Below are positions 1 to 9,932 of a stretch of 64,000 nucleotides of DNA, piece by piece (positions within the stretch are counted from its first letter, which is position 1; each line of letters starts with the position of its first letter). The translations under genes and the position numbers were made by a program. This DNA comes from Putridiphycobacter roseus (GTDB taxonomy: Bacteria; Bacteroidota; Bacteroidia; Flavobacteriales_D; Crocinitomicaceae), in assembly GCF_003234935.1 (NCBI RefSeq), contig NZ_QKSB01000012.1:1-64000 (forward strand). Reading direction: 5' to 3'. The notes beneath the pieces are model-generated. The model was not told the origin of the DNA, did not search any database, and was given only the letters and a program-made list of their open reading frames with translations.

Positions 1-592
1 CAGTGCTGGTTGCGTGGATTCTGTATTGTATACTAACTATTTTGATGTGATTGCTAACCCTAAAGCTTATTTTACTTATAGTCCCAACTCCCCTAATCTT
101 CAAGAACCCGAAGTACAATTTAAAAATGAATCCGTAAATGCTGAAAATTTCGAATGGAATTTTGGAGACAATACAGGTTCTTTGGAAGAAAACCCAGCTC
201 ACATTTATAAAAATGTGGCCAAAAAATATACCGTAAGTTTAACCGTTTCGGAAGCTACAGCTAATTGCTTTGATACCTATAAAACCATACTCATTGTAAA
301 AGACGAAATTTTATATTTTATCCCCAATGTATTCCGGCCAGGTTCTGGAAACATTAATAGTATTTTTCAACCACAATTTACTTCAGGTGTAAATGTCTAT
401 GAATTTCGTATGCATATTTATAACCGTTGGGGAGAATTAATATTTGAATCCTTTGATCCTAATGGTGGATGGGACGGATTTTACAACGCTGAATTGGTCA
501 AACAAGATACTTATGTTTGGAAAATTGATTTTATCGAATCCATGTCGGATAAAAAACATGCAGACACTGGCATAATAACCGTATTAAGGTAA
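1..592 (+). CDS. PKD-domain surface protein with T9SS type B (CHU_C) C-terminus, 5'-truncated
   Basis: The reading frame is open from the first bases of the window, so this is the C-terminal part (about 196 residues) of a larger protein; a GTG at 14 lies in frame but is unlikely to be the true start. A PKD-like fold is seen first (motif WNFGDNTGS followed by NPAHIYKN and a beta-rich stretch), then a gliding-motility-associated C-terminal domain with the signatures IPNVFRPGSG, YNRWGELIFES and GGWDGFYN. In Bacteroidota that last domain directs export by the type IX secretion system and attachment at the cell surface. The upstream domains that would define the function lie outside the window. 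Confidence 0.88.
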   Translation, partial: SAGCVDSVLYTNYFDVIANPKAYFTYSPNSPNLQEPEVQFKNESVNAENFEWNFGDNTGSLEENPAHIYKNVAKKYTVSLTVSEATANCFDTYKTILIVKDEILYFIPNVFRPGSGNINSIFQPQFTSGVNVYEFRMHIYNRWGELIFESFDPNGGWDGFYNAELVKQDTYVWKIDFIESMSDKKHADTGIITVLR

Positions 593-820
593 AGTTGGTA
601 GTTTAAAAAGAGAAAGACAAAAGCATTCGTCCCTGCCTTCACGTAACGATAAAAAACAAATTACAAGTTTTAACAATGCATTGATACCACGGGGTTTCCC
701 AAGTATGCTAGTTGTATATAAAATTGAATCGACATGGACTTATCCAATCTTCCAATTTTATAATCTATCTACATTTCACAAAATCTTCCTTATCTTCACC
801 CTTTCAAATGAAGTAATAAT

Positions 821-1837
821 ATGGCAATCGATTTTAGAAGTGATACCGTTACAAGACCAAGTAAAGCAATGCTTGATTTTATGATACAAGCTCCAGTAGG
901 AGATGATGTTTACGAAGAAGATCCCACAGTAAATGAGTTAGAGAAATATACAGCCGAACACTTTGGGTTTGAAGCTGGTTTATATTGTTCATCAGGAACA
1001 CAAACCAATCAAATTGCCTTAAAAGTACATACACAACCTGGCGACGAGATAATTTGTCACGAAGAGTCCCACATTTATCGTTATGAAGGTGGTGGAATGA
1101 TGATTAATTCACAGGCTTCTCCTCGCTTTATTAGAGGAAATAATGGCAGAATTATTCCAGAATTATTGCAAGACCAAATCAACCCGGATGATATTCATTA
1201 CCCGGTTACTAAATTAGTAAGTTTAGAAGATACTGCTAATCGTGGTGGTGGCGCTGTTTATGACTTTAATGATATTCTTAAAATTAAAGATTTTTGCACC
1301 CAAAATAATTTAAAATTACATTTAGATGGTGCAAGGGTATTCAATGCTTTAGCCGTAAATCAATGCGATCCAAAAGTTTATGGAAAACCATTCGATAGTA
1401 TTTCCATTTGTTTATCTAAAGGTTTAGGAGCTCCAGTAGGTTCTGTACTATTAGGTTCTAAAGATTTTATTCACAAAGCAAGAAGAGTAAGGAAATATTT
1501 GGGCGGTGGTATGCGTCAAGCAGGTATCATTGCTGCGGGTGGATTGTATGCTTTAAAAAACAATGTGCATAGGCTCATAGAAGATCACCAACATGCTAGT
1601 TTACTTGAAAAACATTTTAAAACTGTAACTTGGGTAGCAGAAGTATTACCAGTAACCACTAACATTGTAGTATTAGTACTAAAGGACGCAACCAAACAAA
1701 ACCATTATATTGCAGCACTTAAAGCGGAAGGAATTTTAGTAACGGCTTTCGGTAAAGGAAGAATTCGCTTTGTCACTCACCTCAATATTTCTTCGGATGA
1801 CATTCAAAAAGTTTGCCAGTTAAAATTAGAAGTCTAA
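821..1837 (+). CDS. ltaE: Low-specificity L-threonine aldolase
   Basis: PLP-dependent beta-eliminating lyase of 338 residues, the usual family length, cleaving L-threonine or L-allo-threonine to glycine and acetaldehyde in the cytoplasm. It starts with the family N-terminus FRSDTVTRPS. It has the cofactor-binding segment SSGTQTNQIA (58-67), a histidine that would stack on the PLP ring in the HEESHIYRYE stretch (80-89), Asp169 in HLDGAR, and the Schiff-base lysine K200 in SICLSKGLGAPVG. The gene stands alone; 228 bp upstream show no gene. The product ties to glycine and one-carbon supply, which fits the formate-THF ligase further downstream. Confidence 0.93.
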   Translation: MAIDFRSDTVTRPSKAMLDFMIQAPVGDDVYEEDPTVNELEKYTAEHFGFEAGLYCSSGTQTNQIALKVHTQPGDEIICHEESHIYRYEGGGMMINSQASPRFIRGNNGRIIPELLQDQINPDDIHYPVTKLVSLEDTANRGGGAVYDFNDILKIKDFCTQNNLKLHLDGARVFNALAVNQCDPKVYGKPFDSISICLSKGLGAPVGSVLLGSKDFIHKARRVRKYLGGGMRQAGIIAAGGLYALKNNVHRLIEDHQHASLLEKHFKTVTWVAEVLPVTTNIVVLVLKDATKQNHYIAALKAEGILVTAFGKGRIRFVTHLNISSDDIQKVCQLKLEV

Positions 1838-1934
1838 TGGTAAGAAATCATTAATTTATGCGTTCCAAAGGAATTAGCATTAAAAACAACCCAAACAAAA
1901 GATAGTTTTCTATTTTTGCATTTTATTTTTATTT

Positions 1935-2927
1935 ATGGAAAAATCAACTTCATTTAATTCAAACGAATTATTACAACTATTATGGTTTAAGCGTAAAACC
2001 ATCCTTATTGTTACTGGTATTGCATTTGTCATTGCCATTGCAGTTTCATTACTCATGCCAAATTACTATATGGCAAGAGCAATTGTATTCCCTACTAAAT
2101 CAAATTCAGTAGATTTTAATGCTAATTCAAGAAGCTCTGTTGTTGAGTTTGGAGATGAAGCAGATGCAGAACGTTTGTTACAGGTTTTGGTTTCCCCAGA
2201 AATTAGAGACAGCCTCACAAATGCTTATCATTTATATACACATTATGAAATAGAAGATGACCAGTCTAATCCCAAATTTGAATTTCAAAAAATTTACGAA
2301 GATAATGTCGTATTCAGTCGTACCAGATACAACTCCATTAATATTGATGTTTTCGATAAGAACCCAGCAATAGCAATGGATATGGCAAATGACATAGTCC
2401 GTTTAGTAGATACGGTAATGAATAGAATGATTCGTACCAGGGCAGTTGGTCCTATGCATGCGGTAGAATACGAAGTCGCTTTGATTCGAAAAGAAATGGG
2501 AGACTATAACGATAGATTAAAAGGGTTAAGTAATGCGGGTGTTGTGAGTAAAGATGAAAGGGGCGATTTATACGCCAACTTTTTCACCGCGAAAAAATCA
2601 GGAGATAAAAGTACGGCACAAGAAATAAAACAGAAAATTGACTCTTCTCAGGCTTATGGTCCCGATTATGATATTTACTCCAATTTATCCGAATTTTTCA
2701 GTTTAAGATACTCTAATATACTAGACGTAAATGACCAAGCAAAGCAATATGCAAAGACCAACATTCAGCAAACTATTCGCCATAGTTATGCCGAAATGCC
2801 CGATAAGAAAGCAAAACCTAAACGGTCCATTATTGTATTAATCATTACTTTTTCAGCTTTTGTTTTTACCATTTTTATATTACTTGCAAACGAAAGAATT
2901 AAAGAATTAAAATCAGCTTCAAAGTAA
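1935..2927 (+). CDS. Wzz/chain-length-determinant-like polysaccharide biosynthesis protein
   Basis: 330-residue inner-membrane protein with the topology of polysaccharide co-polymerases: a short cytoplasmic N-terminus, a membrane segment at about 21-43, a large extracytoplasmic part with helical stretches (about 160-230), and a second membrane segment at about 298-320 followed by a short basic tail. No BY-kinase (Walker) domain is fused. Such proteins control polymer chain length together with a Wzy polymerase. The next gene, 6 bp downstream, is an O-antigen ligase/polymerase-like protein, so the two probably act as a pair. Assignment rests on topology and context more than on a strong motif. 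Confidence 0.72.
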   Translation: MEKSTSFNSNELLQLLWFKRKTILIVTGIAFVIAIAVSLLMPNYYMARAIVFPTKSNSVDFNANSRSSVVEFGDEADAERLLQVLVSPEIRDSLTNAYHLYTHYEIEDDQSNPKFEFQKIYEDNVVFSRTRYNSINIDVFDKNPAIAMDMANDIVRLVDTVMNRMIRTRAVGPMHAVEYEVALIRKEMGDYNDRLKGLSNAGVVSKDERGDLYANFFTAKKSGDKSTAQEIKQKIDSSQAYGPDYDIYSNLSEFFSLRYSNILDVNDQAKQYAKTNIQQTIRHSYAEMPDKKAKPKRSIIVLIITFSAFVFTIFILLANERIKELKSASK

Positions 2928-2933
2928 AATATT

Positions 2934-4364
2934 TTGAAAGCATTACTACATAGCCGTTGGACCTATGTTTTGGCATTATTATTTGTCATTACAAACGCCT
3001 ATATGACCTATAAAGGTAATCTATTATTGAATGTACTACCATTTGCTTTGGTGATAGTTTATGTTGCTTTTTTTCATTTCGATAAATTATTTTATTTTAT
3101 TGTTTTCTTTACCCCGCTTTCGGTCAATGTAGAGGAATTTGTGGCTTCAAATGTGGGCCTATTTTTACCCACCGAACCCATATTATTTGGTATGTTGCTG
3201 CTCATAGTTTTAAACCAGGTAAAACACAATAATTTTAGTCCAGCCATTTTAAAACACCCCATTTCTATTCTTATTTTACTTCAACTTTGTTGGATACTCA
3301 TTACTGCCTTTAATAGTGAATTACCCTTAGTCTCCTTTAAGTTTTTACTAACTAAACTATGGTTTTTTATACCCATTTATTTTTATGGCATTATTTTCTT
3401 CTCCGAAAATGAAAAAAGAATTTATTATTTTCTTTGGCTCTTTATCACTGCCATGGCAATGGTATCTATTTATACCCTATTTAACCATGCATTAAACAAT
3501 TTTTCCGAATCTTCTGGTCATTGGGTAATGTTTCCTTTCTTTAAAGACCATACTTCTTATGGTGCTATACTAGCATTGGTCTACCCTATTTTATTTGGAC
3601 TTTATTACATTAACCGTAAGAACGGCTATACCAAAGCAGTTTTACTTGCCTTAATACCATTATTTACCATAGCCATTATCATGTCGTATACCCGAGCAGC
3701 ATGGCTAACCATAGTTGGCGCTTTTGTTGTTTTCCTGCTCATTCGGTTTAGAGTAAGATTTAAATATTTAGCCATTATAGGCTTAGTAGGAATAGCGTAT
3801 ATAGCAGTTAATTTTGTGGAAATTCAACATTCTTTAGAAAGAAATGATGCAGAACATGCCACCGAAAACCTAGATGAAAGAATTGAATCGGTTGCGAACA
3901 TTACTTCAGATGCATCCAATTTAGAGCGAATCAATAGGTGGACTTCGGCAATTTTACTTTGGCAAGAAAGGCCTTTTATGGGATGGGGCCCAGGCACCTT
4001 TGCTATGGTTTATGCCCCTTTTCAACTTTCTCGTAACCTGACCATCATCTCTACCAGTTCAGGAAATAGAGGTAATGCACATTCCGAATATTTGGGACCA
4101 CTAGCGGAACAAGGATTAATTGGTATGTTATTAATGCTAATTTTGGTTGGATTTATTATTTATACCGGTATCCATTTATATAACCAACTTCCCCCCTCAA
4201 ACCTTAGGATTATTCTATTGGTATCTATACTAGGGCTAATTACTTATTTTGCACACGGTTTTTTAAATAATTATTTAGACACCGACAAAGCAACAGTGCC
4301 GGTTTGGGGACTTACTGCCTTTATTGTAATGCTAGACCTTAAGTCTAGAAAAAAAATAGGTTAA
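2934..4364 (+). CDS. O-antigen ligase/polymerase family membrane protein (Wzy/WaaL-like)
   Basis: 476 residues, almost entirely hydrophobic, with about eleven membrane segments and one large extracytoplasmic loop near residues 285-390. The loop carries the GWGPG motif and a histidine in NAHSEYLGPLAEQGLIG, which matches the His-containing active-site pattern of the O-antigen ligase superfamily. These enzymes polymerise or transfer undecaprenyl-linked glycans on the outer face of the inner membrane. The start is a TTG 6 bp after the Wzz-like stop, suggesting translational coupling. Ligase and polymerase cannot be told apart by motif alone; the Wzz-like partner leans towards polymerase. Confidence 0.8.
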   Translation: MKALLHSRWTYVLALLFVITNAYMTYKGNLLLNVLPFALVIVYVAFFHFDKLFYFIVFFTPLSVNVEEFVASNVGLFLPTEPILFGMLLLIVLNQVKHNNFSPAILKHPISILILLQLCWILITAFNSELPLVSFKFLLTKLWFFIPIYFYGIIFFSENEKRIYYFLWLFITAMAMVSIYTLFNHALNNFSESSGHWVMFPFFKDHTSYGAILALVYPILFGLYYINRKNGYTKAVLLALIPLFTIAIIMSYTRAAWLTIVGAFVVFLLIRFRVRFKYLAIIGLVGIAYIAVNFVEIQHSLERNDAEHATENLDERIESVANITSDASNLERINRWTSAILLWQERPFMGWGPGTFAMVYAPFQLSRNLTIISTSSGNRGNAHSEYLGPLAEQGLIGMLLMLILVGFIIYTGIHLYNQLPPSNLRIILLVSILGLITYFAHGFLNNYLDTDKATVPVWGLTAFIVMLDLKSRKKIG

Positions 4365-4392
4365 GCGGTTTTTAACTTTATGCTTTTCTACC

Positions 4393-4400
4393 TATCTTTG
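4393..4400 (+). promoter_or_regulatory. Candidate -7 promoter element (TATCTTTG)
   Basis: Exact match to the Bacteroidota -7 consensus TAnnTTTG, 95 bp before the outer-membrane protein gene at 4496. No clean TTTG is seen at -33, so strength is uncertain. Confidence 0.45.
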
Positions 4401-4495
4401 CAAAAAAATAGCCTCTTAAAGGAATCCAGATTCACAATATTTAACAAGAATCCAATACACCCTTTTAATTAAAAAGAGTCTAAAAAGAAAAAATA

Positions 4496-6913
4496 ATGAT
4501 ACGCCAAATTTTAAGTTTTTTATTTATCAGTTTTATTACATTCGGTGCTTGGAGTCAAGGACCAGGCGGTCCTGCAGGAAAAAGTGCTTTAAAAGGAGAG
4601 ATTTTTGGAAACGTAATAGACTCTACTTCAAATCAAGCCATGGGGTATGTTACTGTATTAGTTTTGAAAAAAGGTACAGATGAAATGGCAGGAGGTGTGG
4701 TTACTAACGATAAAGGAATTTTTTCAATCAGTGACTTAATACCAGGCGCTTATACTGTAAAAATCAGTTTTGTTGGCTACAATCAAAAAATAATTGAAGT
4801 AGATATTACCCAAGAAAACATTACCAAAACATTAAAAGATGTGGCCATAAGTCCTACCGTTTTAAATGCTGTGGAAGTAATAGGTGAAGCACCAATTGTA
4901 ACGTATGAAATTGATAAAAAAGTCCTACATGTCGAAGATCAAAACACAAATATTAGCCAAACAGCAGTAGAAATATTAGCGAATGCACCCTCGGTTACTG
5001 TAGATGTAGATGGAAATGTAAGCCTACGTGGAAGCTCTAGTTTTACTTTATTAATAGATGGAATACCCACAGCTATGGATGCTAGTGATGCCCTTGCTAT
5101 TATTCCTGCAAGTACCATAAAAGATATAGAAATTATTACGAACCCATCTGCAAAGTTTGACGCAGAAGGATCTAGTGGTGTTATCAATATCATTACTAAA
5201 AAAAGTAAATTAGAAGGCATTAGTTTGTTGAGTAATTTAAGCGCTGGAACTTTTAATAATTATAGTGGAGATATTGCCGTGAATCTAAAAAAAGAAAAAT
5301 TCACACTTGACATTTCTGGTAACTTTAGAAATAGAAGCCGTCCTAGTGAAACCTACACCGAAAGAATTACCACTTACGACTCCCTGACTAATAAATTAAT
5401 TTCTGACGGGCAAAGTGACTGGAAAAATAATTCGAAAGGTTTTGGAGTAGAATTTCAATACACACCTAACAATAGCCATGTATTTGCAATTGAAACAAAT
5501 ATAAATGATCGATTAATGGTTCCTTTTTCCGACTTGGCATATGAAAACTACAATAACAATGAATTAATCTCTACCTTTCATACCGACCAACATAATTATA
5601 TTGACTTATTCAATAGCTCTTCTAGTTTGTATTATCAATATAATATCAAAAGAAATAAAGAACATAATATTTCAATGAAAGCGATTATGAACCTGGTAGA
5701 CGTGGAACAAAATGATACCACTACCTCTTATGACGGAAACGGAAATATTATTCAAAGTAATTTGTATACTGAAATTGGTCCGTCAGACTCTTACCGATTT
5801 AATGTTGATTATAAACTTCCACTTAAAAACGATAAGAAATTTGAAGCAGGATTGCAATCACAATTTGGATCGAGTATGGATGATGGAAAAAACTATGTCT
5901 TAAATTTAACGACCAACACTTACGACTTTACACCATTATATAGTTCTCAAGTTTTTTACAAAAGAGATGTGCATGCTGCCTACTCTATGTTCAGTGGAAA
6001 ACTTAAATCATTGGGCTATCAAATTGGATTAAGAGCAGAATATACATACCGTACCATTACCTCTACTAATTTTGATGACTTTGCTAACATTAACCGATTA
6101 GATTTATTTCCTTCTGCACACTTTTCTTATAGCTTGAAAAATAAAAGTCAATTGTTACTTAGTTATTCCAGAAGAATTCAACGTCCAAGAAGTTATTATT
6201 TTGAACCTTTTGTCACTTGGGAAGGTCCCTATAATGTGCGAACTGGAAATCCAAATTTAACACCGGAATATATTAATGCATTTGAAATTAGTTATATCAA
6301 ACCAATAGCACGAAAAGGATTTTTCAGTTTAGAAGCCTATGTAAGGACGGTTAGTGATATCATTACTAGAATTTCAACAGTATACGAAGATGTAACAGGT
6401 GTTTTAATATCTCGCCCATATAATATCGGTAACTCTGCATCTTATGGCCTTGAACCATCTATAAATTACACCGCAAAAGAATGGTGGAAAATAAATGCTG
6501 CTGCTAACTTGTATCTCTACCAATTAAACGGAGAAATTGAAGACGTTGATTACAGTAGAGAATCTTTTAACTGGAATGGAAGAATAACGAATTCATTTAC
6601 ATTAAAAGGATTTACCTTACAATTAGTCTCAAGGTATAACAGTAATACTGTCACTTCACAAGGTGAATCATTAGGGTTTTTCACACAAGATGCTTCTTTA
6701 AGAAAAGGATTTAGTAAAAATAAATACAGTTTAACTATTCAAGCGAGAAACATATTAAAAACACAAAAAAACATCAGTAATACTTATACAGAAAATGTTG
6801 AATTGTACACTATACGAGAACCTTTATACCCATCAATTTCTTTAACACTTTCTATTAAATTGAATAACTATCAAAAAGTATACAGTAGAACTGAAACCAT
6901 GGACGATTTTTAA
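4496..6913 (+). CDS. Outer-membrane beta-barrel protein, TonB-receptor-like (OMP_b-brl_3 type)
   Basis: 805 residues. A signal peptide ends near residue 20. A CarboxypepD_reg-like beta-sandwich follows (about 33-115; GNVIDSTSNQAMGYVTV), then a plug-like domain (about 130-250, with LRGSSSFTLLIDGIPT and GSSGVINIITKK), then a long C-terminal barrel rich in aromatic alternating strands. This layout is that of Bacteroidota 'outer membrane beta-barrel family' proteins, relatives of TonB-dependent receptors. The substrate is unknown, and no SusD partner is adjacent, which argues against a classical glycan-uptake pair. The gene is monocistronic, with a strong terminator directly behind it. Confidence 0.85.
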   Translation: MIRQILSFLFISFITFGAWSQGPGGPAGKSALKGEIFGNVIDSTSNQAMGYVTVLVLKKGTDEMAGGVVTNDKGIFSISDLIPGAYTVKISFVGYNQKIIEVDITQENITKTLKDVAISPTVLNAVEVIGEAPIVTYEIDKKVLHVEDQNTNISQTAVEILANAPSVTVDVDGNVSLRGSSSFTLLIDGIPTAMDASDALAIIPASTIKDIEIITNPSAKFDAEGSSGVINIITKKSKLEGISLLSNLSAGTFNNYSGDIAVNLKKEKFTLDISGNFRNRSRPSETYTERITTYDSLTNKLISDGQSDWKNNSKGFGVEFQYTPNNSHVFAIETNINDRLMVPFSDLAYENYNNNELISTFHTDQHNYIDLFNSSSSLYYQYNIKRNKEHNISMKAIMNLVDVEQNDTTTSYDGNGNIIQSNLYTEIGPSDSYRFNVDYKLPLKNDKKFEAGLQSQFGSSMDDGKNYVLNLTTNTYDFTPLYSSQVFYKRDVHAAYSMFSGKLKSLGYQIGLRAEYTYRTITSTNFDDFANINRLDLFPSAHFSYSLKNKSQLLLSYSRRIQRPRSYYFEPFVTWEGPYNVRTGNPNLTPEYINAFEISYIKPIARKGFFSLEAYVRTVSDIITRISTVYEDVTGVLISRPYNIGNSASYGLEPSINYTAKEWWKINAAANLYLYQLNGEIEDVDYSRESFNWNGRITNSFTLKGFTLQLVSRYNSNTVTSQGESLGFFTQDASLRKGFSKNKYSLTIQARNILKTQKNISNTYTENVELYTIREPLYPSISLTLSIKLNNYQKVYSRTETMDDF

Positions 6914-6930
6914 AACAAAATAATAAATCA

Positions 6931-6963
6931 AAAAAAAGACTTGTTTTACAAGTCTTTTTTTTT
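6931..6963 (+). terminator. Rho-independent terminator after the outer-membrane barrel gene
   Basis: Perfect 9-bp stem AAGACTTGT (6936-6944) / ACAAGTCTT (6948-6956) with a 3-nt loop, preceded by an A tract and followed by a run of T; 18 bp after the stop codon. Confidence 0.92.
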
Positions 6964-7452
6964 GCTCTAATTTTTTATGAGTGCCTTAGACAACAAATAA
7001 ACCCTTAGTCATAGCAGTCAAAAAATAACCAAACTTTAACCGCAATGACTTATCTTCTGATAAACAACATTTACGATACCACGGCACAATAGGTGAAATA
7101 ATCATTAGTTATTTGGTATGATTTTTAATAATACCGACGGCTACAGACCTATCAGTTGGACTGACACATGCACCTTGTATTTACTAACGGAAAACAAATA
7201 AACTACAAACCATTATAAACAAGCTGCCAAGACATCACACACCAGCGATTAATCACACATTAAAAATAGAGAACTTACCACTTGTAACGAGCTAGTAATA
7301 AATATAACTGTAGCAATAAAAGACTATTGATTAATCTTAAAAAAAAGGAAACAATAGGCGTCCAAAATTAATCTAAAATTCATTTAATGGTAACCTCATT
7401 TAAAGTCATAGATTAGTTATATTGTAGTCGAAATTTAAAACAACAACAAAAG
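6964..7452. other. Intergenic region, no gene seen
   Basis: 489 bp, AT-rich with many stops in all frames. I see no convincing ORF, tRNA or riboswitch fold. The end nearest the formate-THF ligase should hold its promoter; TATATTG at about 7417-7423 is only a poor match to the -7 consensus. Confidence 0.5.
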
Positions 7453-9123
7453 ATGAAATCCGACATTGAAATTGCACAAGAATCCGAAATTAGACATATT
7501 AAAACCATAGCTGAAAAATTAAATATTGCAGAAGATGATATTGAAATGTATGGTAAATACAAAGCAAAATTACCTTTAAAATTTATTGACGAAAATAAAA
7601 TAAAAAAACACCATTTAGTCTTAGTCACTGCCATGTCTCCTACACCTGCTGGAGAAGGAAAAACTACTACTTCTATAGGATTAACAGAAGGGTTAAATAA
7701 AATAGGTGCACAAACTACTGTAGTATTGCGTGAACCCTCTTTAGGGCCTGTTTTTGGTATTAAAGGTGGTGCAGCTGGTGGCGGATATGCCCAAGTGATA
7801 CCAATGGAGGATATAAACCTACATTTTACAGGAGATTTTTCTGCCATTGAAAAAGCAAATAATTTACTTTCTGCTTTAATTGATAATAACATACATAGTA
7901 AATCTAAAAACTTAGGAATTGATCCTAGAACTATTGCTTGGAAACGTGTAATGGACATGAATGATCGTGCTTTAAGAGACATTACCATAGGACTTGGAGG
8001 AACTGCAAATGGCATTCCGCGGCAAGATGGATTTAACATTACACCTGCTTCTGAAGTAATGGCAATTTTGTGCATGTCTGAAAATTTTGAAGATTTAAAA
8101 ACCCGTCTCGGCAATATATATGTCGGGCAAACTTTTGATAAGCAACCAATTTATGCCCGTGACTTAAAGGCTGAAAATGCCATGGCTATTTTGTTAAAAG
8201 ATGCGGTAAAACCAAATTTAGTGCAAACCATGGAAGGTAATCCAGCTATTATTCATGGCGGACCTTTTGCGAATATTGCACAAGGAACCAACACTATTTT
8301 AGCTACAAAAATGGGCCTTTCATTGACTGATTATGTGGTAACTGAAGCTGGTTTTGGAGCCGACCTTGGGGCTGAAAAATTCTTAGACATCAAATGTGTC
8401 TCTGGTGGATTAAAACCCGAGGCCGTTGTGTTAGTTGCTACCATTAGAGCATTACGTCACCACGGAGGCGCGAGTAAAGATGCCTACAATACGCCAGACC
8501 TTGAAAAAGTAAAAGCTGGATTTGAAAACTTAAAAAAACACATTGAAAATATTAAGAAATTTGGACTAAACCCTGTGGTCGCTATCAATGCTTTTCCAAC
8601 GGATTCCGAAGAAGAAATTAATTTAGTGCAAGAACGTTGCGCAACATTAGGTGTAAAAGCAATTTTAGCACATGGTTTTTCAAAAGGAGGAGACGGTATG
8701 ATTGAATTAGCTGAAGCAGTAGTCGAAGAGGTATCTTCTGGCGCTAACCAATTCACTCCATTATACAACTGGGAATTACCAATTAAAGAAAAAATAGATA
8801 AAATTGCCAAAGAAATATACGGTGCAGATGGTGTAGACTATACCAAACAAGCATTAAAAGGCTTGGCACAGCTAAATGCATTAGGACTCGACAAATTACC
8901 TATTTGTATGGCTAAAACACAAAAATCATTTTCAGATGACGATTCTCTTATCGGAAGACCAAAAGACTTTAGAATTACAGTAAGAGAATTTGAATTTGCT
9001 GCAGGTGCGGGATTTGTCATTCCAATTTTAGGAAACATGATGCGTATGCCTGGTTTACCCACTACCCCGGCTTCAGAAAATATGTTTATCGATAATAATG
9101 GAAAAATTTCAGGACTGTCTTAA
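7453..9123 (+). CDS. fhs: Formate--tetrahydrofolate ligase
   Basis: 556 residues, full family length. It catalyses ATP-dependent formation of 10-formyl-THF from formate and THF in the cytoplasm. The ATP-binding loop [10 protein letters not shown] lies at 64-73; [19 protein letters not shown] and the downstream [18 protein letters not shown] are family signatures. The fdhD gene follows after 3 bp, so the two are almost certainly co-transcribed, joining formate use for one-carbon units with formate dehydrogenase maturation. No folD or formate dehydrogenase gene is visible in the window. The start ATG follows an A-rich leader without a clear Shine-Dalgarno, as is usual in this phylum. Confidence 0.97.
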   Translation: MKSDIEIAQESEIRHIKTIAEKLNIAEDDIEMYGKYKAKLPLKFIDENKIKKHHLVLVTAMSPTPAGEGKTTTSIGLTEGLNKIGAQTTVVLREPSLGPVFGIKGGAAGGGYAQVIPMEDINLHFTGDFSAIEKANNLLSALIDNNIHSKSKNLGIDPRTIAWKRVMDMNDRALRDITIGLGGTANGIPRQDGFNITPASEVMAILCMSENFEDLKTRLGNIYVGQTFDKQPIYARDLKAENAMAILLKDAVKPNLVQTMEGNPAIIHGGPFANIAQGTNTILATKMGLSLTDYVVTEAGFGADLGAEKFLDIKCVSGGLKPEAVVLVATIRALRHHGGASKDAYNTPDLEKVKAGFENLKKHIENIKKFGLNPVVAINAFPTDSEEEINLVQERCATLGVKAILAHGFSKGGDGMIELAEAVVEEVSSGANQFTPLYNWELPIKEKIDKIAKEIYGADGVDYTKQALKGLAQLNALGLDKLPICMAKTQKSFSDDDSLIGRPKDFRITVREFEFAAGAGFVIPILGNMMRMPGLPTTPASENMFIDNNGKISGLS

Positions 9124-9126
9124 ATA

Positions 9127-9921
9127 ATGGAAGCTGGATTGAAATACCAAGGAATAAGGATTGAGAAGACTGGTCCCAAAAAAGTAGAAGATATTGTAAC
9201 TGTGGAAAAGCCACTTCAAATTTCTATTAATGGGGATGCCTTCACTGTGGTGATGCAAACACCGGGAGAGGAAGTTGAATTGGCGCTGGGTTTACTTTAT
9301 GCCGAAGATGTGATTAAAAAAAACACCCCACACCAACTGACTATCCATAAGGATGAAGAGAATACAGTGATAGAAATAGACCTTGAAATTGAAAAGCAAC
9401 TGCTTGGTAAAGGTTATTTATCAAGCAGGAGCTTATTATCTGTTTCTTCCTGTGGAATTTGTGGGAAACAAAGTATTAGTGACTTGGGAGCATCAGGAGA
9501 GCGCTTAAGTTCGACTGAAAAGTTAACTGCTCCTTTTATTTTTGATTTGCAAAATAAAATGCATGCTGCTCAAAAAATATTTCCACAAACTGGTTCTATA
9601 CATGGCGCTGCCCTTTTTGATGTGCACGGAAATTTACTTGCCTGCAAGGAAGATATTGGTAGGCACAATGCCTTAGATAAATCGGTTGGAGCATTGATAC
9701 TCCAAGGTAATTTAGACATGGCTAAAACCTTGTTTTTTAGTGGGAGAATTTCCTATGAAATAGTCATTAAATCCTTTCGAGCTAAAATCCACACCATTAT
9801 CGCCATTTCTGGTCCAAGCAGCTTGGCACTCGACTATGCCAAAGAATTTGGTATCCATATTATTGGTTTCTGTCGCGAAAATAGGTTCACCATTTATACA
9901 GACCCTACTTTTTTTGAGTAA
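9127..9921 (+). CDS. fdhD: Formate dehydrogenase accessory sulfurtransferase FdhD
   Basis: 264 residues. FdhD moves sulfur from a cysteine desulfurase to the molybdenum/tungsten bis-MGD cofactor, activating formate dehydrogenases. The sulfur-relay cysteines are in SSCGICGK at C109 and C112, corresponding to the CxxC pair of the E. coli protein; also visible are GSIHGAALF and KEDIGRHNALDK, both typical of the family. It begins 3 bp after fhs. Its presence implies that a molybdo-formate dehydrogenase is encoded elsewhere in the genome. Converges with the membrane-protein gene 12 bp downstream. Confidence 0.95.
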   Translation: MEAGLKYQGIRIEKTGPKKVEDIVTVEKPLQISINGDAFTVVMQTPGEEVELALGLLYAEDVIKKNTPHQLTIHKDEENTVIEIDLEIEKQLLGKGYLSSRSLLSVSSCGICGKQSISDLGASGERLSSTEKLTAPFIFDLQNKMHAAQKIFPQTGSIHGAALFDVHGNLLACKEDIGRHNALDKSVGALILQGNLDMAKTLFFSGRISYEIVIKSFRAKIHTIIAISGPSSLALDYAKEFGIHIIGFCRENRFTIYTDPTFFE

Positions 9922-9932
9922 TTAAAAAACCC

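Noticed and set aside
681..884. 67-codon frame between the PKD protein and threonine aldolase
   Set aside because: Overlaps the true start of ltaE in another frame and shows no coding character.
6964..7452. Riboswitch or small RNA before fhs
   Set aside because: Checked for THF, SAM and cobalamin-like conserved boxes by eye; none recognisable. A covariance-model (Rfam) search would be needed to exclude one.
7413..8114. 233-codon open frame on the minus strand inside fhs
   Set aside because: Antisense to a strongly conserved gene; the composition is that of a reversed coding strand and no family motif is seen.
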